Source: Oscillospiraceae bacterium (GTDB lineage: Bacteria; Bacillota; Clostridia; UBA1381; UBA9506). From it: a stretch of DNA of 64,000 nucleotides. This document shows, piece by piece, positions 36,454-45,441 of this stretch. How positions within the stretch are numbered: position 1 is the stretch's first letter; the number at the start of each line of letters is the position of its first letter. Under the pieces are notes generated by a model. It saw only the letters and a list, made by a program, of their open reading frames with translations, did no database searches and was not told the DNA's origin. The position numbers and the translations under genes were made by a program. The stretch lies in contig SVJQ01000003.1 in the NCBI GenBank assembly GCA_015068905.1, positions 1 through 64,000 on the forward strand. The letters are read 5' to 3'.

Positions 36454-38241
36454 TTAGTTCAGCTTTGCTTTTAAGGTATTTAAAGATTCAGCCAGTTCAG
36501 CAGGCAGCTTGTCGCCGAAGGTAGAAGCGAAGAATTCTTCAATGTCTTTTGCTTCTGCTGTCCAAACGTCTTTATCAACGTTTAACAGTTCAGCTAAGAT
36601 GTCAGCATTTACATCATCTAAGCCTTCGATGTCGATGTCGCCAGCGTTGGGAACATAACCGATAGCAGTTTCCTTAGCGTCAACCTTACCTTCGCAACGA
36701 TCCAGAATCCAGTTCAGAACGCGCATGTTGTCGCCGAAGCCGGGCCACATGAAGTTGCCTTCATCGTCCAGACGGAACCAGTTAACGTTAAAGATTTTCG
36801 GAGCCTTGTCACCCAGCTTGTCGCCCATGTCGAGCCAGTGCTGGAAGTATTCAGCCATGTGGTAACCGCAGAAGGGACGCATAGCCATGGGGTCATGACG
36901 AACAACGCCAACCTTACCGGTTGCAGCAGCGGTGGTTTCAGAAGCCATAACCGCACCAACGAATACACCGTGATCCCAATCTCTTGACTGGTAAACCAAC
37001 GGAGCAGCCTTAGCACGACGGCCACCGAATACGATTGCGGAGATGGGCACGCCCTTACCGGAATTGAATTCAGAGCTGATGCAGGGGCAGTTTTCAGCCG
37101 GAGCTGTAAATCTTGAGTTGGGATGAGCACCACTTGTGCCAACCTTGTCAGCCTTGTCGTACTTTTTGTAATCCCACTCTTCGCCACGCCAGTTCAGAGC
37201 GTTTGTCGGCGGATTGTCGTTTAAGCCTTCCCACCAAACTTCGTTGGTGTCAAGGTCGTGAGCAACGTTTGTAAAGATGGTGTTCTTGCGGGTAGAAGCC
37301 AGCGCGTTGGGGTTAGATTTATCGTTAGTACCGGGAGCAACACCGAAGAAACCGTTTTCGGGGTTGATTGCCCACAGTCTGCCGTCTTCGCCGATACGCA
37401 TCCAAGCGATATCGTCACCAACGCACCAAACTTTGTAACCCTGTTTGCGATATTTTTCAGGCGGAATCAGCATAGCCAGGTTGGTCTTACCACAAGCAGA
37501 GGGGAATGCAGCAGCAATGTACTTAACTTCACCCTTGGGATTTTCCAGACCTAAGATGAGCATGTGCTCAGCCATCCAGCCTTCGTTTTTACCTAAGAAA
37601 GAAGCGATACGCAGAGCGAAGCACTTTTTACCTAAAAGAACGTTACCGCCGTAACCGGAGTTAACAGAGATAATGGTGTTATCTTCGGGGAAGTGGCAGA
37701 TGTATCTCTTGGATTCATCAATTTCGCATCTGCAGTGAAGGCCCTTAATCCAGTCTTCGCTGTCGCCTAAAGCGTCTAAAACATCATTACCAACACGGGT
37801 CATGATTGCCATGTTCAGTACAACGTAGATAGAGTCAGTCAGCTCGATACCGATTTTAGAAAATTCGGAACCAACGGGACCCATGGAGTAGGGGATAACA
37901 TACATGGTTCTGCCCTTGTATGAATCTTTAGCGATGTCATACAGCATTTTGTATGCTTCCTGAGGATCCATCCAGTTGTTGGTGGGGCCAGCTGCCTCTT
38001 TGGTTTTAGCACAGATAAAGGTTCTGTCCTCAACACGGGCAACGTCGTTCACTGCGGTGCGGTGCAGATAGCAACCGGGCAGTGTTTCTTCGTTCAGTTT
38101 AATCATTTCGCCTGTGGAGCAAGCTTCAGCACGGAGCTTTTCATAAAGCTCTTCACTACCGTCGATAACAACAACGTTATCGGGTTTAACGAGTGCTTTC
38201 ATCTCTTCAATCCAGGCATTTACGGATTTGTTTTTGATCAT
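36454..38241 (-). CDS. pckG: Phosphoenolpyruvate carboxykinase (GTP)
   Basis: 595 residues. The ATG at 38241, eight bases after GGAG, is chosen over a GTG that overlaps it. The P-loop FPSACGKTNLAML and the metal/GTP motif VWCVGDDIAWM, along with FGGRRAKAAPLVYQSRDW, identify the GTP-dependent family. It interconverts oxaloacetate and phosphoenolpyruvate. Codon bias suggests high expression. It stands alone between two terminators or promoters. Confidence 0.96.
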   Translation of the reverse strand: MIKNKSVNAWIEEMKALVKPDNVVVIDGSEELYEKLRAEACSTGEMIKLNEETLPGCYLHRTAVNDVARVEDRTFICAKTKEAAGPTNNWMDPQEAYKMLYDIAKDSYKGRTMYVIPYSMGPVGSEFSKIGIELTDSIYVVLNMAIMTRVGNDVLDALGDSEDWIKGLHCRCEIDESKRYICHFPEDNTIISVNSGYGGNVLLGKKCFALRIASFLGKNEGWMAEHMLILGLENPKGEVKYIAAAFPSACGKTNLAMLIPPEKYRKQGYKVWCVGDDIAWMRIGEDGRLWAINPENGFFGVAPGTNDKSNPNALASTRKNTIFTNVAHDLDTNEVWWEGLNDNPPTNALNWRGEEWDYKKYDKADKVGTSGAHPNSRFTAPAENCPCISSEFNSGKGVPISAIVFGGRRAKAAPLVYQSRDWDHGVFVGAVMASETTAAATGKVGVVRHDPMAMRPFCGYHMAEYFQHWLDMGDKLGDKAPKIFNVNWFRLDDEGNFMWPGFGDNMRVLNWILDRCEGKVDAKETAIGYVPNAGDIDIEGLDDVNADILAELLNVDKDVWTAEAKDIEEFFASTFGDKLPAELAESLNTLKAKLN

Positions 38242-38566
38242 TCCTAACACTCCTTTTGAAAAATTTGTTAAACATCTATGATGTCAGAGATGTCAGGACG
38301 AAGTCCATTCAATCTCAGCGTTTACATAAATCGTTTAAAGTGGGAAAAGTCAATTCCCCCTCAGTATGAAAGTATACCACAAATTGGTTTCAATTTCAAG
38401 TAATTTGGTGCATTATTTTAATTTTTATTCACAAATACCTGCAAATTTTTTTGTAAACACATTCTTTTTGACATTTTTCGTGATTCTGCACAGAAGTAAC
38501 AAAGGATTTACTTTTTGCAGGGTGTGTGTTACAATATAGTCATAACCGACAAAGTGGGTGAAAAGT
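38242..38566. other. Divergent promoter region between pckG and an AraC gene
   Basis: Minus strand TTGAAA (38394-38399) and TATACT (38371-38376), 17-bp spacer, serve pckG with a leader of about 120 bases. Plus strand TTTACT (38507-38512) and TACAAT (38530-38535), 17-bp spacer, serve the AraC gene. No gene or RNA is seen between. Confidence 0.7.
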
Positions 38567-39481
38567 ATGAAAAACCAACAGGAAAAACCGGAGGTTGTGG
38601 CACTTACAAAAGAGCTTTTTTTCAGACCGGACGAAAATGTGCATATTCAGATGTCTAACGAATTTCCTGACTATATCGGCGTGATGCACAGCCACGAATA
38701 TATCGAGGTTGTGTATGTAATTTCAGGCAAGGCCCGGCACAAAATCGGGGGCAAAACCTATGAGGTAAAGCGGGGCGACTTGTTTATTATCAATATGAAC
38801 ACCCCTCACGCATTTTATCAGGAGGAAGGTTCAAAAGAACCGTTTGTGGTCTATGACCTGATGTTCACCCTTGATTTTTTTGACCAGTCATTGACAGGGA
38901 GCCAGTCGCTTGAGAAGCTGAACAGTTCCTTTATGTTTTACTCTCTGTTCCATGACAGAGATGAATTTCCCCCGTATTTTAGTGTGTCTGGCAGCACCTA
39001 CACTATGTTTGGTGAGCTGTTTAACAAAATTTATTTAGAGCACAGGGGTAGAGAAAAGGGATATATTGAAATTATTCGTGCCTATCTTTTGCAGCTTATT
39101 ATTACTATCTTCCGCTTAGACAACACGGCGGCTAAAAGTGCGGGCAGGCTTAAAAATAAGCAAACAGTTGCATACATTATTCAGTATATTAACGAAAACT
39201 TTTCTTCGCGCCTGTCTGTTCGTGAACTGGCTGAAAAAGTGTATTTAAATCAGGATTATTTAGGGCGAATTTTCCGTCAGGAAACAGGCATGAGTATTGG
39301 TGCTATGATTCAGAAGGTGCGTATTGAACACGCCTGCCATCTTCTGTCTGCATCAAGCCGTACGGTAACAGATATTGCAGCCGCCTGCGGCTTTGACGAT
39401 ATGAAGTTTTTTTATAGTGTTTTTAAAAAGCACATGGGCGTTTTGCCCGGGTATTACCGGGAGCAGACCTCAAAAAAATAG
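38567..39481 (+). CDS. AraC-family transcriptional regulator
   Basis: 304 residues; the ATG at 38567 is preferred to the GTG at 38558 because GGTG sits at a usable distance, but either is possible. Residues about 25-120 are a cupin sensor (GVMHSHEYIEVVYVISGKAR, VKRGDLFIINMNTPH). The C-terminus has two HTH units: VRELAEKVYLNQDYLGRIFR and VTDIAAACGFDDMKFFYSVFKK. It most likely controls the peptidase-like/deacetylase pair downstream, whose promoter carries two direct repeats. Confidence 0.9.
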   Translation: MKNQQEKPEVVALTKELFFRPDENVHIQMSNEFPDYIGVMHSHEYIEVVYVISGKARHKIGGKTYEVKRGDLFIINMNTPHAFYQEEGSKEPFVVYDLMFTLDFFDQSLTGSQSLEKLNSSFMFYSLFHDRDEFPPYFSVSGSTYTMFGELFNKIYLEHRGREKGYIEIIRAYLLQLIITIFRLDNTAAKSAGRLKNKQTVAYIIQYINENFSSRLSVRELAEKVYLNQDYLGRIFRQETGMSIGAMIQKVRIEHACHLLSASSRTVTDIAAACGFDDMKFFYSVFKKHMGVLPGYYREQTSKK

Positions 39482-39498
39482 TCTTTCCAAAAACAGTC

Positions 39499-39532
39499 GG
39501 AATATTCCACTATCTTGTAGGAATGTTCTACT
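39499..39532. promoter_or_regulatory. Tandem operator for the AraC-type regulator
   Basis: GGAATATTCCACT (39499-39511) and GGAATGTTCTACT (39520-39532) are direct repeats 21 bp apart, two helical turns, the spacing AraC-family activators use. The second overlaps the weak -35 region of TATAAT at 39554-39559. Confidence 0.65.
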
Positions 39533-39598
39533 GTTTTTTTCATTTGCTTTTTTTATAATAATAGTATAAACTGAGAAAAATTTTAAGGAGGCAGAGAT

Positions 39599-40948
39599 AT
39601 GGTTAATATAAAAGAGTGGAGCAAGCAGGCAAACATCGTTGCCGATGTTTTGGCAAAGGCTCCGAAATTTGACAAAACCCTGCGTGTAGAAAAACCTGAA
39701 TTCGAGCGCAGGCAAAAGGCAGTGTATGAGGCACTTAAAAAAGCCGGCTTTGATGGCGGTATTGTGTATTCCGACGAGCATTATCACGGTGACGTGCCTT
39801 ACCTTGGCGGTAACACCAACATTTCTGTTGAACCTGTTGCCGGTATTGTTGGTAAAAACGGCTTTTCCATCATTGCAGGCCTTGAGGGTTGCTATGTGGC
39901 AGAGCAGCTGTCTGTCAGAAGCGGCTGCAAGGTTGCCCGTGTTGAAATGTTAAAGCTTGCTGATGAAGACTATCCCGTTGAGGTGGACCGCTTAGAAGAT
40001 GTGGTAGAAGACATCTGCGGCGGCAAGCCCAAACGTCTGGCGCTTCTCACCCCCCGTGCAGTTATGCCGGTGAGCATCTATGAGTGGTTTGAAGCCTATG
40101 TGGGCAAGGGAAACCTCTTAGATGGTCAGGAAATTTACTACAAAATTAAATATGAAAAGTCTGACATTGAAATGACCTTAACCCGTCAGGCGGCGAAAAT
40201 CACCGACTATATGATTGAGGGTATGCTTTCTGTTATGAAGCCGGGCATGATGGAAACCCAGGTAGCTCAGTGGGGCTATGCTATCGCCTCTGAGCTGGGT
40301 GTTGAAGAAATGGGTATTGACATTATGGTCACCAGCGGCGAAGCTAACCGTTCCATTGTTGGTAAAGCCTTAAACAGAGTGATTCAGGAGGACGACTTTG
40401 TGCATTTAGGCGTTGGCCCTGCTATGGACGGCTTAACTGCCTGCCAGCGTTGCAGCGTTGTCTGCACCGAAAAGGGCGGCAAACTCACTGAGCCTCAGGA
40501 ATACTGGATGAGCTTTGTGGAAGATGCTTACCGTGTCGGACTTGAGGCTTACATCAATGTGGCTGAAAACAACCTGCCCGCAAGACTGCAGGAGCAGGCA
40601 CTGGTTGACTATTTTGAATCAAGACGTGAAGAGGTCAGCAAACGTATCGGCAAACCTATTGACCTTGCTATGCTCAAGCCTTACACCGGCACTCATAACG
40701 CAGGCTACACCGAATGTCAGGAATTCTATGGCGCCATTACTTTAAATTCCAATGAACCTTTAGGAAACCAGATTGTTATGATGCTAGACGTAGCTGCCCG
40801 TGGCTTCGGCAGCACCTGGAATGAGGTTATCATCCCTGAATTTGACTATATTTTAGTTGAAAAAACCTTAGGTAAATTCGGCAACAGGGTTGAAGTGTTT
40901 AACGACCTGCCTATCCGTGTTCAGCACTTAGTTGGCTGTGGCTATTAA
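39599..40948 (+). CDS. M24 (pita-bread) family peptidase-like protein, atypical metal site
   Basis: 449 residues behind AAGGAGGCAG. Residues about 1-170 are a creatinase/prolidase-like N-domain, and about 185-445 the pita-bread domain (KIKYEKSDIEMTLTRQAAKI, GVGPAMDGLTACQRC, YTGTHNAGYTECQEF). In active members two Asp, one His and two Glu bind metals. Here only parts of those positions are recognisable (H in GTHNAGY, D in PAMDG), and the usual final EP is replaced by MLDVAARG. It may be a divergent hydrolase of a creatine-like amide or be inactive. It is followed by a PIG-L gene 12 bp away. Confidence 0.7.
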   Translation: MVNIKEWSKQANIVADVLAKAPKFDKTLRVEKPEFERRQKAVYEALKKAGFDGGIVYSDEHYHGDVPYLGGNTNISVEPVAGIVGKNGFSIIAGLEGCYVAEQLSVRSGCKVARVEMLKLADEDYPVEVDRLEDVVEDICGGKPKRLALLTPRAVMPVSIYEWFEAYVGKGNLLDGQEIYYKIKYEKSDIEMTLTRQAAKITDYMIEGMLSVMKPGMMETQVAQWGYAIASELGVEEMGIDIMVTSGEANRSIVGKALNRVIQEDDFVHLGVGPAMDGLTACQRCSVVCTEKGGKLTEPQEYWMSFVEDAYRVGLEAYINVAENNLPARLQEQALVDYFESRREEVSKRIGKPIDLAMLKPYTGTHNAGYTECQEFYGAITLNSNEPLGNQIVMMLDVAARGFGSTWNEVIIPEFDYILVEKTLGKFGNRVEVFNDLPIRVQHLVGCGY

Positions 40949-40960
40949 GGAGGGCTGACC

Positions 40961-41806
40961 GTGAAATTTACATACTGTGATTTAAACACAAAGGCTGTCA
41001 GCGGTGACATCAATCAGATTTTCCCCGGTTTCTCAGAAAACGAAGTGCTGGCAGTTATGAGCCCTCACGATGATGATGCCATCATCGGCGCAGGCTATGC
41101 CATGCTGGCGGCGAAAAATGCCGGTGCAGATGTGTATGTTGTCATCTTCTGCCGTGGCGATGCCGGTTACAGCACTATTGAAGAAAAAGATACCATTGAA
41201 GAGGTAAGAGAGCGGGAAACCTATGATTGCTACGAGCGTTTGGGCATCCCCCGTGACCACATTCTGCGCCTAGGCTTTCCTGACTTTTCCGCCATCGGCC
41301 ATTGGGGTTGGGAAAAGGCAGACGGCAAGCCCGGTGATATGCCGACCCTCTTGCGGTTTTTGCGTGAGAAAAAGGTAACTCGTGTTATGATTCCTAACCA
41401 TTATCATGAGCACATTGACCATGTGGCAGCCCATAATATGTCAAGCTTCACCGTGCCTCAGGCAGGGGATGTTTGTCTGGTGGACTATGGCACACCCCAC
41501 GGCGTGAAATCCACCCTGCAGTATTCTGTCTGGGCAGATTTAGACCCGGAAAATGCCTTGATTGCCGGCAGACCCACCAACCTGCGCGCTAACCGCATTT
41601 TAGTGGTTGACGGCGAGGTTGAAGAAAAGATTGCCGATGCCATTTCTGCCTACGTTTCTCAGGAGGAAATTATCCGCAGTTTAGTGGAGGCAAGAAAAGA
41701 AAGAAGAACCAAAAACGGTGACTACGTTGAGGTTTACATCACCTTTGACTGCCGTCCGAAAATTGATTTTGCGCCCTATGTAGAATGGGCAGAAAAGAAT
41801 ATTTAA
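40961..41806 (+). CDS. PIG-L family deacetylase
   Basis: 281 residues from a GTG start behind AAGGAGGG. The zinc motif MSPHDDDAIIGAG (PHxDD) and the HxxH-type HYHEHIDHVAAHN complete the metal site of GlcNAc-PI/LmbE de-N-acetylases. It hydrolyses an N-acetyl or amide bond of a small or sugar substrate. Pairing with an M24-like gene behind an AraC gene suggests a catabolic unit for an amide-bearing compound. Confidence 0.88.
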   Translation: MKFTYCDLNTKAVSGDINQIFPGFSENEVLAVMSPHDDDAIIGAGYAMLAAKNAGADVYVVIFCRGDAGYSTIEEKDTIEEVRERETYDCYERLGIPRDHILRLGFPDFSAIGHWGWEKADGKPGDMPTLLRFLREKKVTRVMIPNHYHEHIDHVAAHNMSSFTVPQAGDVCLVDYGTPHGVKSTLQYSVWADLDPENALIAGRPTNLRANRILVVDGEVEEKIADAISAYVSQEEIIRSLVEARKERRTKNGDYVEVYITFDCRPKIDFAPYVEWAEKNI

Positions 41807-41840
41807 AAAAAGCTGCAGCAATTTGCTGCAGCTTTTTTTA
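41805..41840 (+). terminator. Terminator after the PIG-L gene
   Basis: AAAAAAAGCTGCAGCA and TGCTGCAGCTTTTTTT around ATT. Confidence 0.9.
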
Positions 41841-41855
41841 TTGGTACAACTAACC

Positions 41856-41884
41856 TTGATTTTCGTATTTAGATATGTTAAAAT
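41856..41884 (+). promoter_or_regulatory. Promoter of the vWA-lectin gene
   Basis: TTGATT (41856-41861) and TAAAAT (41879-41884), 17-bp spacer. Confidence 0.7.
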
Positions 41885-41922
41885 AATAGTAAAACTAACG
41901 TATTAACAATGGGGGAGATATT

Positions 41923-44073
41923 ATGAAATGTAAGGTTTGCGGTGCAGAACTTTATGAAGGTGGCAAGTTCTGCGGTAAATGTGGTGCTCCGGTTGAAGCG
42001 GCGCCTGTGCCGGTACAAGAGCCGGAAGCAGCACCTGAGACAACACCGGTAGAGAAGGTTACTCCGGCGTCAAACTGGTTTGCGGCAGCCCCAGAAGAGG
42101 GCGAAAAAGAGCCGCAGATAGAGGCGCCGCCGGTAGAAAAACCGGTGGAGGCACCTGTGCAAAAAACGGCACCGGTAGCAGAAAAAGCTGCTCCTGCGGC
42201 GCCGAATGCCGTACCAAAGGTTGCACCAAAAGCTAAGAAAAAATCAAAGGCACCGCTTATCATTGGCATTGTGGCGGCACTTGTGGTTATTCTGGCGGTG
42301 GTTGTTACAGGCATCGTTGGTGTTGTTGCACACCTGTTAACAAGACCGGTATCTGACGAAAAAGCGGCAGATATGCTGCAAGAAGTTACAGTGGAGCTTA
42401 AGAATCAGAACTATAAAAAAGCCGATAAGCTGTTATCTAAAATAAAGCTGCAAGAGGGATCACAGCATGAGGCACTTTGTGCTGAGCTTTCAGAGATTAT
42501 TAAAGCAGAACCCAAGGTAGCTTCTGCCGACACATCCAATTATCCTAATGTGACGGTAGAATTAAAAGTCAGCGACAAAAATGTTGAGTATACAAAAGCA
42601 GATTTTGAGGTTCGCTGTGAAGATTCTTCGGCTTTGCCCATAACAGCCTTTGAAAAATCAGGCAAAACCTACAAGCTTACATACATAGCTGCAGAAGAAG
42701 AAGGCGACAGAGACGTAGAAGATGAAATCGTTTTCGTAAAATATAAAGAAGCAGAATTTTCTTTGCCTGTTGAATTTGTTTCAAAAGATGTAGCAGAGGC
42801 GAATGTATCTCTTGTTACTTCAAACGTAAATGCATATCCCGAAATCTCTCTGTACCTTAAGGTTGTTGATGAATACGGCAATCCCATTGACAATTTAACA
42901 AAAGAATCCTTTGCTGTAAGAGAGTATCTGAATATTAATGATTACCTTGAAAGAGACGTTATTTATGCTGCCAAGATTGACGGCACCGATGCGCTCAATG
43001 TCAGCCTTGCGATTGACAGAAGCGGCAGCATTGATGACTCTGACATGACAAAAATTAAAAATGCAACCAATACCTTCTTATCAAAGCTGCAGTTCGAGTC
43101 CGGCGATAAGGCGGAAATTGTAGCCTTTGATACCAACGTTATGCAGATGTGTTTGTTTACCAATAATAAGGATAACCTGACAAATGGCGTTAACAGTATG
43201 TATCCTTACGGTATGACAGCCTGCTATGATGCCATCGTGCGTTCTATTGAGAACGCCAGCCTGCAGAGCGGCGCCAGATGCGTCATCGTCTTTACTGATG
43301 GTCTTGACAATGAAAGTATAAACTCTGTAGACAGTGTTATCCGCCTTGCAAAGGAAAGAAGCGTTCCGGTATACACCATTGGTGTAGGTTACAGCTTAGA
43401 CGAATATGAGCTTCGCAGAATTGCAAACAGTACAGGCGGTACCTATCACCACATTGATGATATTTCATCTATGAGCCAGATTTATGACGAAATATACAGA
43501 GAGCAGAAAAATATGTATCACATAAAATATGTCAGTGACGCCTCTTTGTCTCAGGATACAGCAAGAAGAGTTGTCCTGCGTGTTGCCGGCGGCGGACACA
43601 AGGGCACCTGCGACAGAACTTATACACCGATTGTTCCTGTTACGGCTGCTTCTCACGGCTCAAGATATGAAGTTATCAAAGCAGACATCACCTGGGAGGA
43701 TGCAAACAGACAGTGCATCAACAAAGGCGGTCACCTTGCAACCATTACCAGCAAGGCAGAAGAAGATAAGATTATTGCCGTTGCAGAAGCATCAGGCATT
43801 GAAAGACTCTGGATCGGTGGTTACACCACAAATGACCGCTACGGTGAAGCTATGGGACATTGGGTTATGGGTGAACCCTTCACATACCAGAACTGGTTCT
43901 CAGAAGACGAGCCCTCGCGTTTTGACTCAGACAATGCTGAAGAATTTTATCTGATGCTGTGGAAGATAAATGGCAGATGGTCCTGGAACGACCAGCGTAA
44001 CGACCTCATTAACAGCCCCTTTGCAAGCACCTATCAAGGTAAGATGGGCTATGTAATTGAGTATGAAGACTAA
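41923..44073 (+). CDS. Zinc-ribbon, vWA and C-type-lectin-like membrane protein
   Basis: 716 residues behind GGGGGAGA. Residues 1-22 are a zinc ribbon (CxxC at 3/6 and 17/20). A Pro/Ala/Glu-rich linker leads to one membrane segment (about 111-137) preceded by lysines. Outside the cell come a spacer, a von Willebrand A domain (about 357-530) with an intact MIDAS (AIDRSGS, D365; VFTDGLDNES), and a C-type-lectin-like domain (about 585-716: TWEDANRQC, GGHLATI, RLWIGGY and WSWNDQ). It is probably an adhesive or sensing surface protein. A lipoprotein gene follows after 26 bp. Confidence 0.85.
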   Translation: MKCKVCGAELYEGGKFCGKCGAPVEAAPVPVQEPEAAPETTPVEKVTPASNWFAAAPEEGEKEPQIEAPPVEKPVEAPVQKTAPVAEKAAPAAPNAVPKVAPKAKKKSKAPLIIGIVAALVVILAVVVTGIVGVVAHLLTRPVSDEKAADMLQEVTVELKNQNYKKADKLLSKIKLQEGSQHEALCAELSEIIKAEPKVASADTSNYPNVTVELKVSDKNVEYTKADFEVRCEDSSALPITAFEKSGKTYKLTYIAAEEEGDRDVEDEIVFVKYKEAEFSLPVEFVSKDVAEANVSLVTSNVNAYPEISLYLKVVDEYGNPIDNLTKESFAVREYLNINDYLERDVIYAAKIDGTDALNVSLAIDRSGSIDDSDMTKIKNATNTFLSKLQFESGDKAEIVAFDTNVMQMCLFTNNKDNLTNGVNSMYPYGMTACYDAIVRSIENASLQSGARCVIVFTDGLDNESINSVDSVIRLAKERSVPVYTIGVGYSLDEYELRRIANSTGGTYHHIDDISSMSQIYDEIYREQKNMYHIKYVSDASLSQDTARRVVLRVAGGGHKGTCDRTYTPIVPVTAASHGSRYEVIKADITWEDANRQCINKGGHLATITSKAEEDKIIAVAEASGIERLWIGGYTTNDRYGEAMGHWVMGEPFTYQNWFSEDEPSRFDSDNAEEFYLMLWKINGRWSWNDQRNDLINSPFASTYQGKMGYVIEYED

Positions 44074-44099
44074 TTTGCAATTTTTCAGGAGGAAATAGA

Positions 44100-44825
44100 A
44101 TGCAGCTTAAAAAGTTAGCTATATTGAGTTTGGTTTTTGCATTGCTGGCTCTGTCAGGATGCTTGCCACCTGTAGTTGAAGACAAACCGGAACAAACAGA
44201 ACCTGCAGCGACAGAAGAGGTCTTGGCTGAAAGCGAAAAGTCAGCAGAGAAAGACGAACATCTTGCCCAGTTAATTCAATATGCCGATGAAAATCTGAGA
44301 ACTATTCAGATTGTTTATCCGGCATCCGGGGTGGATAAAACTTATAGCGGCGATCAGATTCGCTATGGGCTTATGGATTTATCCGGAGACGACAAGCCGG
44401 AGCTGGTTGCCTTTGTATCTGAGGATGACGAAATTGCCTTCTTCAACGTTTATTATAATGATAACGGTAATATTGCTGAAGTTTACAACGGTCACCCAAG
44501 CGGCTTTGAGGGTGGATGTCAGGGAATTGCCTTGTATGAAGACGAGTACTATGTTTATCATGAGAGTTTTTCCTCTTCAACCGGTATGGAAATGGGCCTG
44601 AGCCGATTCAGTCCGGCAAAGCCGATTGAGGATGGCGTCTGGAATAATGTTTATGAGGCAAAGCACGGCGTTAACAGCGAGACCTTTGCCTTAGAGGGGA
44701 ACCTTGTAAACGGTGCCGATGTTTCTTTTGAGGAGTTTGAAGCATACAGAGAAGGGCTGTCTGCTTCGGTGTGCCTCTCTATGAAAGAGTTTTATACCAT
44801 AGAAGACTTAAGAAATTTACTATAA
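44100..44825 (+). CDS. Lipoprotein of unknown function
   Basis: 241 residues behind AGGAGGAAA. Signal peptide with lipobox LLALSGC (Cys21). An acidic linker (about 25-60) is followed by a compact domain with GLMDLSGDDKPELVAF, which resembles an integrin-like FG-GAP/EF-hand calcium loop. Probably co-transcribed with the vWA-lectin gene and displayed on the outer face of the membrane. A similar layout occurs in the lipoprotein at 62.84 kb. Confidence 0.75.
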   Translation: MQLKKLAILSLVFALLALSGCLPPVVEDKPEQTEPAATEEVLAESEKSAEKDEHLAQLIQYADENLRTIQIVYPASGVDKTYSGDQIRYGLMDLSGDDKPELVAFVSEDDEIAFFNVYYNDNGNIAEVYNGHPSGFEGGCQGIALYEDEYYVYHESFSSSTGMEMGLSRFSPAKPIEDGVWNNVYEAKHGVNSETFALEGNLVNGADVSFEEFEAYREGLSASVCLSMKEFYTIEDLRNLL

Positions 44826-44842
44826 TTCACATGTCTGAAATA

Positions 44843-44885
44843 GAGGCGGCAGTAACAAGAAAATGCTTGTTGCTGCCGCCTCTTT
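44843..44885 (+). terminator. Terminator
   Basis: GAGGCGGCAGTAACAAG and CTTGTTGCTGCCGCCTC around AAAATG, then TTTC. Confidence 0.85.
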
Positions 44886-44926
44886 CTATGCTCAAAAAAA
44901 TTTTTTAAAAAATTTCAAAAAAAGTA

Positions 44927-44974
44927 TTGACAAAGGGATATACGGTTGCTATAATGTAATTGTAATCATTACAA
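44927..44974 (+). promoter_or_regulatory. Promoter with Fur/PerR box
   Basis: TTGACA (44927-44932) and TATAAT (44950-44955), 17-bp spacer. The perfect palindrome TTGTAATCATTACAA (44960-44974, 7-1-7) lies on the start point and matches the PerR-type box. A repressor there would block transcription of its own gene and of the rubrerythrin. Confidence 0.85.
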
Positions 44975-45008
44975 AAGTGAAATCGTTACAAAAATAGGAG
45001 GTGCTGTT

Positions 45009-45407
45009 ATGACATCCGCGGAGATACTTATAAGCCATGACATTAAGCCATCGCTGTCGAGAGTTTTAATCTTCGATTATCTCAGGCAGCACAGAACCCA
45101 CCCGACAGTTGATGAAATTTATTCTTCACTTTCAAAACGGGTTCCCACTCTTTCTAAAACGACGGTGTATAACACGGTCAAGTTGCTGTCTTCGGCGGGC
45201 ATTATCAAAACCATCACCATTGAAGAACAGCAAGCAAGGTATGACGCCTGCACCGACCTCCACGGTCACTTTCTTTGCACCGATTGCGGCGGGGTTTTTG
45301 ATTTTGATACCTCCCTGCCTGACAGTCGGCTGCCACACGGCTTTACCGTGGCAACTCAAGAGGTGTACTACACAGGCACCTGTCACCATTGTAGTCAAAA
45401 AAATTAA
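45009..45407 (+). CDS. Fur-family repressor, probably PerR-like
   Basis: 132 residues behind AGGAGGTGC. Winged helix from HPTVDEIYSSLSKRVPTLSKTTVYNTVKLL; the dimerisation half has the metal sites DLHGHFLCTDCG and GTCHHC (structural zinc). PerR is suggested by the own-promoter box and by the downstream rubrerythrin, but Fur or Zur cannot be excluded from sequence alone. Confidence 0.88.
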   Translation: MTSAEILISHDIKPSLSRVLIFDYLRQHRTHPTVDEIYSSLSKRVPTLSKTTVYNTVKLLSSAGIIKTITIEEQQARYDACTDLHGHFLCTDCGGVFDFDTSLPDSRLPHGFTVATQEVYYTGTCHHCSQKN

Positions 45408-45441
45408 AAATAAATATTATATTTAAAGGAGATTGAAAACT

